The notes beneath the pieces were generated by a model. That model did not search any database. It was not told where the DNA came from and saw only the letters and a list, made by a program, of their open reading frames with translations. DNA of 64,000 bases from Cordia subcordata (taxonomy: Eukaryota; Streptophyta; Magnoliopsida; Boraginales; Cordiaceae), in assembly GCA_028554755.1 (NCBI GenBank), contig JAPTOF010000032.1:1-64000 (forward strand), given 5' to 3'. Positions 1 through 12,124 of this stretch are shown piece after piece (the first letter of the stretch is position 1; the number at the start of each line of letters is the position of its first letter). Made by a program: the position numbers and the translations under genes.

Positions 1-591
1 ACACCACAACTCCTTTGTTGCCATTCAAAACAAACCGATAGCAAGAGCCAACATATGGAACATGATGGAGATAAACTGTTTCTAAGCATGCCTATAATGC
101 ACAAAACCCGTACCATCTATGCTTATATGGCATAATAGGACTCCCACAACCCCAAATCTGCATTTTGTTTGTCCTCAAGAAAATGGAGTAAAAACCATCA
201 AACATATACGAAGCAAATATATGAAGCAGGAAAGGGAGAAACATAAAGAATTATTGGGGATAGGAAAAAAATACTCCTTATTTATTGTTGAAGTCCTTCA
301 ACACCAAAGATCAGTTATCCACCCACCAATCTTGTTTAAAACAAAATACCAATACTCACAAGACACTAAATTAGTAGCTCAAAGAAGCATTCTCGCATTG
401 GTATTGTCGAATGACAACTAGGTGCATAAATAATGAAGAGTCACACCTGACAGGGAACATGCACTCAAGTTTCGAAAAGCAAACAAAAATAAAGAAAAAT
501 ATGAAACTACAAAGAATGAAAACAACAATTTAAACCAAGGTTGCCTCCTGGTAGCACTAACCACAAGCCGTCAGTAAGGCGATTATCACAA
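1..591 (-). other. B2 left copy, 3' untranslated region (partial)
   Basis: Non-coding tail of the outer Athila-like copy B2, equivalent to 54549-55139. It carries the post-pol conserved element (about 540-590) and a hairpin followed by a polypurine-like tract (150-184). Short open frames here on the plus strand are antisense to the element and have no recognisable product. The true polypurine tract and 3' LTR lie beyond the window start. Confidence 0.75.
150..184 (-). promoter_or_regulatory. Upstream hairpin plus polypurine-like tract, B2 left
   Basis: Read on the minus strand: an imperfect hairpin (CTTGAGGACAAAC) followed by a purine-rich GATTTGGGG. It is the inner of two such modules per element, mirrored at 54957-54991. 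Confidence 0.5.
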
Positions 592-1916
592 TCACTCTTC
601 ATAAAAAGGGTCTAGAAACTTTACAGATTCCACACTAACAATTGCTGATCCTGGCTCAAATGCATGCTTCAATTGTTGGCCATTCAAGATTACTTCATGG
701 GTATCTTTCAAATCCCTAATCTTCATCGCTTCTGACGGGTATGCTTTAACGACTTCATATGGACCTTCCCACCGAGTCTTAAGCTTACCTGGAAAAAACT
801 TAAGTCTAGAATTAAATGACCAAACCCTGTCAGTAAGAGAGAAATTTTTCCCAAGGATGTACCTATCATGCATTCTTTTCACCCAATCTTTGTAGAGTTT
901 GGCATTTTCATATGCCTTAAACCTGAGTTCTTTTAACTCAGCTAAATCAAGCTTTCGCCTTTCACCTACCTTAGACAAATCAAAATTTAGGGCTTCGGTA
1001 GCCCAATAAGCATTATGCTCCAACTTAACAGGTAGATGACATGCCTTACCATACACTAATCTATATGGAGACATGTCAATAGAAGTCTTAAATGCTATGC
1101 AGGAGGCCCATAATGCATGACTCTGTCTACATGACCAATCCCTACGATCAAGCCTAACAGTCTTCTCTAGAATGGACTTTATCTCCCTATTGGAAACTTT
1201 CACCTGCCCATTAGTTTGTGGATGCTATGGTGTGGCTATCTTATGTGCAACTGAACACTTCCTAAGCAGTGCCTCAAGTGTCCTATGATGGAAATGCTGA
1301 CCTCCATCACTAATCAAGACACGAGGGATCCCAAACCTAGAGAAAATATTCTCCCTAACAAACTTAACCACAACTTTATGGTTATTCGTGCACGTAGGGA
1401 TTGCCTCGACCCATTTCGACACATAGTCTACAGCCACTAAGATGTAGAAATAGCCAAAGGATGATGAAAAAGGGCCCATGAAATCTATGCCCCAAACGTC
1501 AAACAATTCGCGAACTAAAATTGGGGATAGGGCATCATATCTCTTCTCAAAATAGACCTGCACTATTGACATCTAATACACCTCCTACAGAAGTCTTGTG
1601 TATCTCGAAAAAGTGTTGGCCAAAAGAAGCCACTCTAAAGGACTTTATGAGCTATTTTCTTCCCACTAAAGTGTCCCCCACACCCCTCACCATGACACAT
1701 GTTAAGAACATTCTCAAACTTATTCTCAGGAATACATTGCCGAATTACCTGGTTAGCACAAATCTTAAAGAGATAGGGTTCTTTCCAAACAAAATGTCGG
1801 GCGTGAGCACGGAACCTATGCTTTTCTTTCTTCTCCCAATGGGAAGGGAATTGACTAGTAACAAGGAAATTCACAATATTGGCAAACTATGGTGTGGTAT
1901 GGGAAAGAGCAAATAG
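592..1916 (-). pseudogene. pol: B2 left integrase (Athila-type), broken
   Basis: Retroviral-type integrase of a Ty3/gypsy element. In gene order: zinc-finger region (about 1635-1874, with the CHGEGCGGHFSGKK core), catalytic core (1225-1572, with GIDFMGPF and LISDGG carrying the two aspartates), then the third acidic residue region VSNREIK and the long Athila-type tail GKACHLP...[12 protein letters not shown]...[13 protein letters not shown] (592-1203). An in-frame stop between 1203 and 1225 replaces the normally continuous 'YHPQTSGQ' segment. A second break separates the finger from the core. The mirrored right copy (53277-54548) has the same internal stop, so that mutation predates the duplication. 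Confidence 0.88.
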
Positions 1917-2427
1917 TTGCTCAACCGAAAAGAATCACAAAAAAATGGTGCATTAGAAGAGTGATGAACTAATTGGGAAAGATGGTCAGTGACAGAGTTC
2001 TTTACCTCTTTTATCCCGTATTTCCACATCGAACTCTTGAAGAAGCATCATCCAACAAATTAGACGGGTTTTGAGTCACACTTCAAAGAAGATAGCATAA
2101 AGTGCGTGATCGAATTGACTATGACTTGAGAACCGAGATATAAGGATGAAATTTGTCCAAAGCAAACACTACAACCAACAACTCATTCTTGGTAGTAGTG
2201 TAATTTCTCTAGGCATCATCCAGAGTCTTGCTGGCATAGTAAATTACATAGGGCAACTTCCCCTTCCTTTGCTCTAACACCGCACCTACCGCAAAATCTA
2301 AAGCATTACACATGATCTCAAATGGTAGACTATAATCAGGAGGTTGAATAATCAGAGAAGACGATAACAAGGATTTCAAGCTCTTAAAGGCCTTACTACA
2401 TTCATCATTAAAGACGAAAGGAATGTC
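1917..2427 (-). pseudogene. pol: B2 left RNase H, heavily broken
   Basis: Three-frame reading on the minus strand gives fragments of a gypsy RNase H (GAVLEQRKGKLPYVIYYASKTLDD, EIRDKR, DHLSQLVHHSS), mirrored at 52680-53220. Several stops and frame changes occur and no open frame longer than about 60 codons remains. The order RT, RNase H, integrase is that of Ty3/gypsy pol. Confidence 0.75.
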
Positions 2428-3386
2428 TTATGCAAGAAGCCTAGACAGAGGACGGGCTACATGGCTGAAATCCTTAATGAAGCCCCTATAGAAACCTGCA
2501 TGTTCGAGAAAAGATTTAATATCTTTGATCGCTAGGAGTGACTTTTCTATAAGCTCAACCTTAGCGGGGTCTACCCGAATACCTTCAGCAGAAACAACGT
2601 GTCCCAAAACTATACCTCTCTTAACCATAAAATGAAATTTCTCCCAACCAAGCACCAAACTCTTCTCTATAGATCAACCCACAACTAGCCAGAGGTGCTT
2701 TAGACATTCATCGAAACTTGCTCCAAAAACTGAGAAATAATCCATGAAGATCTCTAGATATTTCCCAATCATATCGCTAAAGATGGCCATCATGCATCTT
2801 TGAAATATGGCCAAAGCATTGCAAAGACCAAATGGCATTCGCTATAGGCAAACGATTACAGAGGCACGTGAACGTGGTCTTTTCTTGATCCCGATATACA
2901 TAGGGATTTGGTTGTTGCCAGAATACCCATCTAAAAAATAATAATAACCATGACTGGCTACCCTATCTAAAATCTGGTCTAAGAAAGGTAATGGGAGATG
3001 ATCCTTTCTTGTCTTTGAGTTAAGCTTTCTGAAATCAATACAAACTCTCCAACCCGAAGGAGTACGGGTAAGAATCAGCTCATCCTTTTCATTCTCTACA
3101 ACTATAATCCCAGTCTTCTTTGGAACTATCTGTACAGGACTCACTCATTCACTATCAAAGATCGGGTAAATTATTTCAGCATCCAACAACTTAATGACCT
3201 CTTTTTTACTACTTCGCACATGTTAAGGTTCAGCCTCAACTGCATCTCTCTGGAAGGTACTGCCGTTTCCACGAGATGAATCCTATGCATACACACAGAG
3301 GGATCTATACATTTCAAATCATTGATTGTCCATCCGACGCCTTCCAATGGGCTATAAGAACACCGACAAATGTTCCTCCTCCTCAC
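2428..3386 (-). pseudogene. pol: B2 left reverse transcriptase, broken
   Basis: Ty3/gypsy reverse transcriptase fragments in order: SPVQIVPKK and TRTPSGWRVCIDFRKLNSKTRKDH (2842-3144), then the palm, then VLGHVVSAEGIRVDPAKVELIEK (2428-2658). The catalytic motif normally FMDD reads FMDY (2737-2739, GAT to TAT), which should abolish polymerase activity. The same change is in the right arm (52392-52394). Several frameshifts separate the pieces. Confidence 0.85.
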
Positions 3387-4463
3387 TAGACAAATCGACG
3401 CTAAAATAACAGGAGGGTTTCGTCTGGTCCAAAGCGTGCATATTTTAAATGATCAAGAAGAGGTTTGAGCTCTAAGACCGGAGCACTCAACGAAGGAATG
3501 GTACTAGAAATATCAAAAAGATCACAAGCATTAACTTTAAACAACTGCACAGGTATGGACTTAACTGAATAAGATGGATATCTCACAAATGCTCCTAAGT
3601 CAAAACTATCTAACATAGCTTCAAGCTCCTTCAATTCATCATTGTCAACCATTATTTCTATAATATGATCCCCTAGACAAATATTTACTGAGTCAATCAT
3701 CAAACATTCTTCTTCTTCCCCGCTCACCTTCAACTTATTTGTTACCTCAGCTACTTTCATTGTAGACCTCAAATTACCCAATTTGAGGTCTAACATCCTG
3801 CACTTTGTAGTCGATAATCGCATTAGTAGTAGCAAGGAAATGACGCCTTAAAAGAATAGGGTAACAAGCTCAATGTCACATTGCAGTCCATATCTAACAC
3901 AATGAAGTCAACAGGATAAACAAACTTTCCAACCTACACCATCACATCTTCACAAATGCCTCTCGGTCTATGCTCGCACCTATCGCCTAGTCAGAAGGTA
4001 ACATGAGTAGAAGAAAGAGTACCTATGTGGAGCTGCTGATAAACGTAATAAAGGATCAAGTTGACGCTAGAACCTAGGTCAAGAAGAGCATGATCTATGA
4101 TGGTTGCTCGAATACGACACGGTATAGTGAAGGCCACTAGATCACTTAGCTTGGGCGAAAGGCCAGAGGTACAAATGCTATTGACCTTTTCAGTAAGCTT
4201 CATCTTTTTAGGTATTTTAGAAATGATACGCTTACACGTGTAGAGATCTTTGAAAACTTTGGAGTAAGCAGGAAAAGAAAGAATAGCATCTACCAAAGGA
4301 AGATTGACTTTCAAATCTTTCAAGTGCTCCAAAATTTTGAAGACCTTAGATTCCTCAGTAGCTTTTGGTCTTTCTAATGCTTGAAGACATGGGGCTTTAC
4401 ACATGGGTTCAACAGTACTAATGGCCTGTTTCCCATCCTAGTGTGAACTACTCTCAGCACATT
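3387..4463 (-). pseudogene. pol: B2 left protease and protease-RT linker
   Basis: Aspartic protease region with the DLGSSVNLI active-site loop in 3991-4404. It is followed by the Athila-type acidic linker with the CLMIDSVN, DDELKELEAMLDSFD and LELKPLLDHLKY motifs (3401-3835). The upstream part (ALERPKATEESKVFKILEHLKDLKVNLPLVDAI) is the usual gag-protease joint. Everything upstream of this (most of gag, primer site and 5' LTR) is missing, because the sequence joins directly to an LTR fragment at 4463/4464. Confidence 0.8.
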
Positions 4464-4844
4464 AACAAGAAGAAAATAAGCAAATGTCTTTAAGATTTCA
4501 CATAAGCAACGCGCACTTGTCCATCAATTAAGTAATCACACACCCGGTATGCACACAATTACCCTTCTAAACATGAAATTGAACCCTAAGACATGCATCT
4601 GCACCTAAATTTTGCTCAAATTCAATTCCGGCCCTCACTCATCATTCAAGGGGACTTAGAATATGTTAGAACACACTTTACACTTTCAAAATGACTCAAT
4701 TGAACACTAGAGCATACAAACCTTATCAAGCAAGCATTATTAACTTTAATGCACAAAATACCATGTAGCTGTACTTAGAAAGCTTAGAATCCATCTAAAA
4801 TGAAAGCTAATGGCGTCAATGTACCAAGCAAATCAAGGTACATC
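4464..4844 (-). repeat. B-type LTR fragment, left arm
   Basis: This is the first 380 bp of the B LTR (compare the LTR start ending at 14573), starting in element orientation with TGATGTACCTTGATTTG and stopping after CTTCTTGTT. It directly follows B's polypurine tract, so it is the true start of B's 3' LTR. The rest of that LTR and the first part of the next copy were deleted. Mirrored at 50278-50657. Confidence 0.85.
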
Positions 4845-4845
4845 A

Positions 4846-4884
4846 ACACCCCCAAACCTTCTCTTTGCTTGTCCCCAAGCAAGT
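4846..4884 (-). promoter_or_regulatory. B left polypurine tract with hairpin
   Basis: On the minus strand: CTTGCTTGGGGACAAGC hairpin, then AAAGAGAAGGTTTGGGG, ending 3 bp before the LTR start. This is the expected plus-strand primer of reverse transcription. Confidence 0.75.
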
Positions 4885-5454
4885 TTATCTTACAGTCCAT
4901 CTCCAAATTGTTCACAAGGGTTGCCAACTGCATTAGGCTACCTTCTTTCTACCTCAAGGGTGAAGAAGGAATCAATTTTGTCGTGCCAACGATTCCCAAG
5001 TTCTTGCTGGCTCTTCCTTTCAATCAAAACATAATCAGATCTCTTAGACATTTCCAAGCTCATTTAAGTCACAAAGACCTCTAAGGATTCTAACTCACAC
5101 ACTGGATATTGATATTCCGTGCCCTATCAACTTCAATGGTCTCCAAAACATGCATTTTAGCCCAAACAGAAAATACAACAAAGAAAAACACATCACAATG
5201 GCTCTTATTATGCATAAAGAGCCTTATTTACAAACACTAAAAAGGTAACATACTACCATTCTCCATGGTTAGGGCCCCCGTATAACGAGCTTTCGAGTCA
5301 GCATATCCCAACCACCTAAGGTTTAAGGCACTAGGGGAAGAAACCCCCCTCAAACCTACTAACTCGGGTTTCACCAACCATCTTAAATGAGAAGACGTTG
5401 AAATTAAGCACTTGCCAAGTCGACTTTATGTGGCGTTTATTTTTTTCTATTTTA

Positions 5455-5520
5455 TATATTTTTTCTTCTCTTTTTTTTTCCTTTTTTCTTTTTTTCTTTC
5501 TTTTTTTATCATACAAAAAA
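5455..5520. repeat. Low-complexity T/C-rich run
   Basis: Nearly pure T with interspersed C, mirrored as an A/G run at about 49618-49685. Length differs slightly between arms, as expected of slippage or base-calling error. Confidence 0.8.
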
Positions 5521-5884
5521 ATTAATACTGTAGACAAATTCAAAACAAAAAATGGGGTAAAAAAATAGTAAGAAAGCCATTCAAGGATCGGAAACTCGCA
5601 TAAAAAACCCTTTATTTTCACTTTTTCCAACCAAAAAGGGAGTGACGGTAATGGAAAGTCCTATGGAATTCATTTCCCAATAGATTCTCGAAAGGTTATC
5701 CCCTCTAAGAACCAAGTCCTCCTTTTTTTTCATTCCCCGCACCGCAGCTTCTTTGTCGCCACTCAAAACAAACCAATAGCAAGAGCCAACATATGGAACA
5801 TGGTGGAGATATACAATTCTAAGGATGCCTATAATGCACAAAACCCAAACCCTCTATGCTTATGTGGCATAATAGGATTCCCAC

Positions 5885-5918
5885 AACCCCAAATCTGCAT
5901 TTTGCTTGTCTCAAGCAA
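5885..5918 (-). promoter_or_regulatory. B left upstream hairpin plus polypurine-like tract
   Basis: On the minus strand: TTTGCTTGAGACAAGCAAAA followed by GCAGATTTGGGG, about 1 kb upstream of the true polypurine tract and of the same design. Confidence 0.55.
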
Positions 5919-6275
5919 ATGGAGTAAAAGCCATCAAACACACACAAAGCAAATTTATGAAGCAGGAAAAGGAGAAACATAATGAATTATTGGGGATAGG
6001 AAAAAAAATACTCCCTTATTTACTCTTGAAGTCCTTCAACACCAAAGATCAGTCATCCAGCCACCAATCCTATTTAAAACAAAATACCAATACTCACAAT
6101 ACACAAAATTAGTAGCTCGCCAAGCATTCCCGCGTTGGTATTGTCAAATGATAACTAGGTGTATAAATAACGAAGAGTCACACCTAACAGGGAACATGCA
6201 CTCAAGTTTTGAAAAGCAAATAAAAATAAAGAAAAATATAAAACTACAAAGAATGGAAACAACAATTTAACCTAA

Positions 6276-6330
6276 GGTTGCCTCCTGGTAGCACTAACCA
6301 CAACGCCATCAGCCAGGCGATTATCACAAT
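6276..6330 (-). promoter_or_regulatory. Post-pol conserved element, B left
   Basis: On the minus strand: GCCTGGCTGATGGCGTTGTG then GTTAGTGCTACCAGGAGGCA. It is the same element that follows the pol stop in B, B2 and C. Function unknown. Confidence 0.55.
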
Positions 6331-6490
6331 CACTCTTCATAAACAGGGTCTTGAAGCTTTATAGATTCCACACCAGCCATTGACAATCGTAGCTCAAATG
6401 CATGCTTCAGTCGTTAGCCTTTCACGGTTACTTCATGGCCATCTTCCACATCCTTAATCTTCACTACCCTGGACAGTTACTCTTCAATGA

Positions 6491-7558
6491 CTATATATGG
6501 ACCATCCCAACGAGTCTTAAGCTTACCTGGAAAAATTTAAGTCTAGAATTAAACAACCAAACGCTGTTAGTAGGAGAGAAATTTTTCCTAAGGATGTGCC
6601 TATTATGCATTCTCTTCATTCTATCTTTGTAGATTTTGGCATTTCTATATGCCTCAAACCTGAGTTCTTCTAACTTGGCTAAATCAAGCTTTCGCCTTTC
6701 ACCTACCTTAGACAAATCAAAATTTAGGGCTTTGGTAGCCCAATAAGCTCTATCCTCCAATGCAATAGGCAGATGGCATGCCTTACCATATATTAATCTA
6801 TATGGAGACATGCCAATAAGAGTCTTAATTACTGTGTGGTAGGCCCATAATGCATCACTCAATCTACATGACCAATCTCGCGATCGGTCTAATGATTTTC
6901 TCTAGAATGGACTTTATCTCCTTATTAGAAACTTCTACCTGCCCACTAGTTCGTGGATGATATGGTGTGGCTATCTTATGTGCAACTGAATACTTCTTAA
7001 GCAGTGCCTCAAATGTCATGTGACGGAAATGCTGACCTCCATCACTAATCAAGATACGAAGGACCCTAAACCTAGAGAAAATATTCTCCCTAACAAACTT
7101 AACCACAACTCTATGGTCATTTGTGCGTGTGGCGATTGCCTCAACCCATTTCGACACATAGTCTACAACCACTAAAATATAGAAATAGCCAAAGAATGGT
7201 GGAAAAGGGCCCATGAAACCTATGCCCCAGACGTCAAACAATTCACAAACTAAAATTGGGGATAGGGGCATCATATCTCTTCTCGAAATAAACCTGGACT
7301 GTTGACATCTAATACATCTCCTGCAAAAGTCTTAAGCATCTTGGAAAGAGTTGCCCAAAAGAAGCCATTCCGAAGGACTTTATGAGCTGTTTTCTTCCCA
7401 CTAAAGTGTCCCCCACACCCTTCACCATGATACATGTTAAGAACATTCTCAAACTCATTCTCAGGAATACATTGCCGAATTACCTGGTTAGCACAAATCT
7501 TAAAAAGATAGGGATCTTCCCAAAAAAATGTCGGGCCTGTGTAGTGTAGGCAAACCAC
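6491..7558 (-). pseudogene. pol: B left integrase (Athila-type), broken
   Basis: Integrase in three open pieces. The zinc-finger part is 7271-7558 (IRQCIPENEFENVLNMYHGEGCGGHF). The catalytic core is 6864-7274 ([19 protein letters not shown], then [16 protein letters not shown]). The C-terminal Athila-type tail is 6491-6862 ([25 protein letters not shown]). The first catalytic aspartate motif, usually GIDFMGPF, reads GIGFMGPF, so the first metal ligand is replaced by glycine. The same change occurs in the right copy. Frameshifts near 6862 and at the finger-core joint differ between the arms. Confidence 0.88.
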
Positions 7559-8950
7559 AGTATGGTATGGGAAAGAGCAAATAGTTGCTCATCTGGAAAA
7601 GAATCACAGAAACGAATGGTGTCATTAGAAGAGTGATGAACTAATCGGGAAAGATGGTCAGCGACAGAGTTCTCTTTACCTTTTTTATCCGTATTTCCAC
7701 ATCAAACTCTTGAAAAAGCATCATCCAACGAAATTAGATGGGGTTTTGAATCACGCTTCGAAAGAAGATAGCGTAAACTTGCATGATCAGAATAGACTAT
7801 GACTTAAGAACCGAGGATGTAAGGACGAAATCTATCCAAAGCAAACACTACAGCCAACAACTCCTTCTCGATAGTAGTGTAATTTCTCTGGCATCATCCA
7901 GTCTTGCTAGTGTAGTAAATTACATAGGGCAACTTCCCCTTCCTTTGCCCTAACACCGCACCTACCGCAAAATCTGAAGTATCACACATGATCTCAAATG
8001 GCAAACTATAATCAAGAGGTTGAATAATCGAAGAAGACAATAACAAGGATTTCAAGCTCTTAGAGGCTTTACTACATTCATCATTAAAGACGAAAGGAAT
8101 GTCTTGTGCAAGAGGCCTAGACAGAGGATGGGCTGCATGGTTGAAATCCTTAATAAAGCGCCTATAGAAACTTATGTGTCTGAGAAAAGATCAAACATCT
8201 TTGACATGCTTGGGAACTAGCAATTTTTCTATAAGCTCAACCTTAGCATGGTTTAACCAAATACCTTTAGCAGAAACAACGTGTCCCAAAACTATACTTC
8301 TCTTAACGATAAAATGAGATTTCTCCTAACTAAGCACCAAATTCTTCTCTACATATCAATCCCAAACTAGCGATAGGTGCTTTAGACATTCATCAATACT
8401 TGCTTCAAAAATTGAGAAATCATCCATGAAGATCTCTAGATATTAATTATATCGCTAAAGATGGCCATCATGCATATTTGAAATGTGGCCAAGGCACTGC
8501 AAAGACCAAATGGCATTCTCCTGTAGGCAAACATACCATAGAGACACGTGAATGTGGTCTTTTCTTGATCCTGGGGACACATAGGGATTTGGTTTTACCC
8601 AGAATGCCCATCCAAAAAACAATAATAGCCATGGCCAGCTATCCTATCCAAAATATAGTCTAGGAAAGGTAACGGGAAATGATCCTTTCTTGTCTTTGAG
8701 TTAAGCTTTCTGTAATCAATATAAACTCTCCAACCCAAAGGAGTACGGGTAGAAATCTGCTCACCCTTTTGATTCTCTACAGCTATAATCCCAGTCTTCT
8801 TTGGAACTACCTGTACGAGACTCACCCATTCCCTATCAGAGATCGGGTAAATCATTCTAGTATCCAATAACTTAATGACCTCTTTTTTCACTACTTCACA
8901 AATGTTAGGGTTCAGCCTCTATTACATCTCTCCAGAAGGTACCACCCCCT
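7559..8950 (-). pseudogene. pol: B left RT and RNase H, broken
   Basis: RNase H fragments occupy about 7640-8090 and RT fragments about 8095-8950. The 8595-8891 frame shows WVSLVQVVPKKTGI and TRTPLGWRVYIDYRKLNSKTRKDHFPLPFLD, the first RT blocks. The palm motif reads FMDDFS on the minus strand near 8415-8430, so the catalytic aspartates are kept. Many short indels break the frame. Confidence 0.82.
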
Positions 8951-9900
8951 CCTCGAGATGAATCCTATGCATATACGCAAAAGGATCTATACTTTTCAAA
9001 TCACTGATCGTCTATCCTATCACCTTCCAATGGGCTCTAAGAGCACTTAACAAATGTACCTCTTCCTCACTAGACAAATTAGAAGATATAATAATAGGGA
9101 GGGTTTCATTGGGTCCTAAGAATACGATTTTAAATGATTAGGAAGAGGTTTAAGCTCCAAGACTGGAGCAGAATTAATCAAGGAATAGTACTAGAAATAT
9201 CAAAAAGATCACAAGCATTGACTTCAAACAACTGCACAGGTAAGTACTTAACTGAATAAGAAGGATAAGCCTCAAATTCTCTCACAAATGCTCCCAAGTC
9301 AAAACTATCTAACATAGCTTCAAGCTCCTTCAATTCATCATTGTCAACCATTGTTTCTATAATATGATCCCCTACATAAGTATCCACTAAGTCAATCATC
9401 AAACATTCTTCTTCTTCCCTACTCACCTTCAACTTATTTGCAGCCTCAGCTACTTTCATTGTAGACCTCAAATTACTAAATTTGAGGTCTAACATCCTAG
9501 ACTTGCAGTGAATAACTGCATCAGCAGTAGCAAGGAAAGGGCGCCTTAAAAAAATAGTGGTAGTGAGCCTAGTGTCATAGCCGGAGTCCACATCTAACAC
9601 AACGAAGTCAACAGGATAAACAAACTCTTCAACCTGCACCATCACATCTTCACAAATGCCTCTTGGCCTACGCTCAGACCTATCAGCTAGTTGCAAGGTA
9701 ACATGAGTAAGAGAAAGAGAACCTATGTTGAGCTACTGATAGACAGAATAAGGGATAAAGTTGATGCTAGAACCTAGGTCAAAAAGAGCATGATCAATAA
9801 TGGTTTCTCAAATACAACACGGTATAGTGAAAGCCCTTGGGTCACTTAGCTTGGGCGGAAGGCCAGAGGTACAAATGCTACTGACCTTTCCAGTTAGCTT
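8951..9900 (-). pseudogene. pol: B left protease and linker
   Basis: The longest frame (9178-9696, 172 codons) runs from the protease flank (LADRSERRPRGICEDVMVQVEEFVYPVDFVVLDVD) through the linker (NLRSTMKVAEAANKLKVSREEEECLMIDLVD) to DDELKELEAMLDSFDLGAFV. The DLGSS protease loop is upstream, at about 9765-9790, in another frame. Gag-pol would be one polyprotein in an intact element. Confidence 0.8.
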
Positions 9901-12090
9901 CACCTTTCCAGGCATGCTAGAAGGGCTACGCTTACGAGTGCAGAGATCTTTGAAAATTTTGGAGTAAGCAGAATAGAAAGAATAGCATTTACCAAAGGAA
10001 GATTGACTTTCAAATCTTTCAAGTGCTCCAAAATTGTGAAGACCATAGAATCCTCAGTAGCTTTTGGTCTTTCTAATGCTTGAGGATATGAGGCTTTAGA
10101 CATGGGTTCAATAGTACCAATGGCCTGCTTTCCCATCCCAACAAGAACTACTCTTAGCACATTCACCAAGAGAGTTCTTTTTCTTTCCAAAACTGGTATC
10201 TTTAGCAACTAAAGAATTCAAAGGCACCGGATCGCATATTCAACTCCCATGTTATTATCAATTACCCGGCTACTTCTCAAAGTTGTGACTTTGGCTTGGG
10301 CCAGTGGTAACTAGGGTTAACAAAAGACGAGATCAGGTTTCTAGGATTAACCTCGGTTGGGATGGAAGCTTTCAAGGATCTCTAATGCTTAATCGGCTAG
10401 TAATTTGACCAAATGCGTCTATCCTAGCCATGTGTTGCTAATTATTTGCTAAAGCCTCATCGCTAGTTTTAGATCAATTGTAACAACATATCGGCGACCG
10501 TCATTACGAGCGATTAATGATAGGGTGGATGCTGCAAGAACAAATGAAAAAGGAGCAGATTGGGTAGCATAAGGTTGATTAGTCAAGCACTTGGAAACCT
10601 AGAAGGGTTAACATGGTAAAAACCGGAGGATTTGAGTGGTCAAGACGTGGTCGCCATTGGAATGGGACTTGTGGTTGGGAGGACTTTGTCGACGCCATGA
10701 AAACTTTGGATTATCCTTTCACCCCAAATTATAAGTGTTAAAATAGGGGCTATACTCACATGTATACCCCCTGCAGCACAAAGTTGCTCCTAGATGAATT
10801 CGGGAAATTGAGAAGCTAGATATGACAAGATAGTGTCTCATGCAAAGGTCCAGAACAAAGTGCACACATTTCTATAGATTCTATAGACGAAGACCCTAAA
10901 TGAGTGGCCTTGTGGCTTTGTGATGGTACTAGACTTAAAGAGATAAATTGATCCAACTTATCAGTCAAAGCCTCAACTTTAACAAGAAGATCAAGACATA
11001 CTTATCTCATCAACCCTCACTATGATTCCCTTAGTGGACCTAACCATTGCGTATTTTGGAAAGAATCACGAGCTATGGTCTTAAGCCTCTCCCAGCGTCA
11101 CATGGTCTCAAGTTAATGAAACCACCCCCAAACATAGCGTTCACTATCATGGATTGGGACTCGGTCAATCCTTGAAGGAAGTATTAAAGTAAGTCATAGG
11201 TGCCAAACCCATGATGAGGGCACGGTCGTAGGAGTTTGTTGAACCTTTCCCATGCTTCATAGAAAGGTTTTAACTCATTTTGAGCAAAATTCATTATGGA
11301 CGCTCTTAAATCAGTAGTTTTGGCCATAGGGAAAAACTGCTAATAAAATCGTGATTGAAGTTCATCCCAGGAAGTGATGGATCCACGCTACAAGGAATGG
11401 AGCCACTATGGCTCTATCCTTGAGCGAGAAAGGGAATTGCTTGAGTCAAATATGCTCTTGAGTCACGTTTGGGAAATTAAAAGTGGAGCAAATTTCTATG
11501 AAATCAGTGACATACTCTAACGGAATCTCATTGTACCTCCCATATAAGGAAGGTTCGAAGGTAGCTTCCCCCAACCCCCGGTAGATTAATGGCTAAGTTA
11601 GGTTCAAAAGTGTTAAGGAGCAAAATATTGCCTAAGGATGGGTTCTTCAGGTTGAACAAGCCCAGCGGCTTGACCTTGGACTCGCGGAGGGAGATTATTG
11701 TTCCCTACTTGAAGATTTTGAGGTGGAAGGTTGTTATTGCCAACTGGAGGATTGAGAGGCGCAAGATTATTATTGTTTCCAGCCATCTCTTTTTTTAAAT
11801 TCCTAACTTGATGGTTGATTCTTTGTGGCTCAGGATGAATGGGAACGATTGGCAATCTAAGAGATCTCCTACCTTGCATACATCTCCTACAGAGTTCAAA
11901 GTCTACCTCTAACAACTCGAAAAGATTCTAACCCTAAGGGAAGTAATGGACAATAACCTAAACTACTAATAAAAAGGAAAAACACAAAAAGTAATGCCAA
12001 TATGATCAAAATAATAATAAAAAATTTAAAAAATAAAATAAAAGAGGTCACACGTACTCAAAAAGCACAAATATTTAAAGGTTTTTTTTA
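9901..12090 (-). pseudogene. gag: B left gag, degenerate
   Basis: Capsid/nucleocapsid region of element B, mirrored at 43050-45050. Recognisable pieces are the Asn/Pro-rich N terminus with the repeated VGNNNLPP motif (11613-11915), a capsid-like stretch around 11040-11300 (RPCPHHGFGTYDLL, GGGFINLRPCDAWERL), one CCHC knuckle near 10840-10890 and the gag-pro joint (9900-10208). Stops are frequent. The assignment relies on order, on the primer site just upstream and on resemblance to Athila gag. Confidence 0.7.
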
Positions 12091-12100
12091 AACATAACGC

Positions 12101-12118
12101 CTCCGCAACACGGCACCA
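12101..12118 (-). other. Primer binding site, B left (mutated)
   Basis: On the minus strand this corresponds to TGGTGCCG plus a scrambled GTTGCCGGGGA, 6 bp outside the LTR. The right-arm copy (43022-43039) matches the 3' end of plant tRNA-Asp in 17 of 18 positions; this one carries extra changes. Confidence 0.7.
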
Positions 12119-12124
12119 AAAACT

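Larger units (their letters stand above)
4845..6490 (-). other. B left copy, 3' untranslated region
   Basis: Region between the integrase end and the LTR. It contains the polypurine tract with its hairpin (4846-4884), a second upstream module (5885-5918), a long pyrimidine/A-rich low-complexity run (about 5455-5520) and the post-pol conserved element (6276-6330). Small overlapping frames (5331-5630, 5581-5841) are conserved in the mirror copy, but no family is recognised. The integrase tail fragments at 6360-6490 are frameshifted. Confidence 0.75.

Noticed and set aside
119..421. 100-codon plus-strand frame at the left edge
   Set aside because: It is antisense to the 3' region of B2 and is matched by an equivalent antisense frame in the right arm. 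No domain, and its Lys/His-rich text follows from A-rich sequence.
5450..5530. CRISPR-like or tandem array in repeat-dense regions
   Set aside because: No regularly spaced repeats with unique spacers were seen. Repeats are LTRs, microsatellites and homopolymers.
5331..5630. Lys-rich frame with a long KKRKKEKK run
   Set aside because: Caused by the A/G-rich low-complexity tract. It differs in the mirror copy by slippage.
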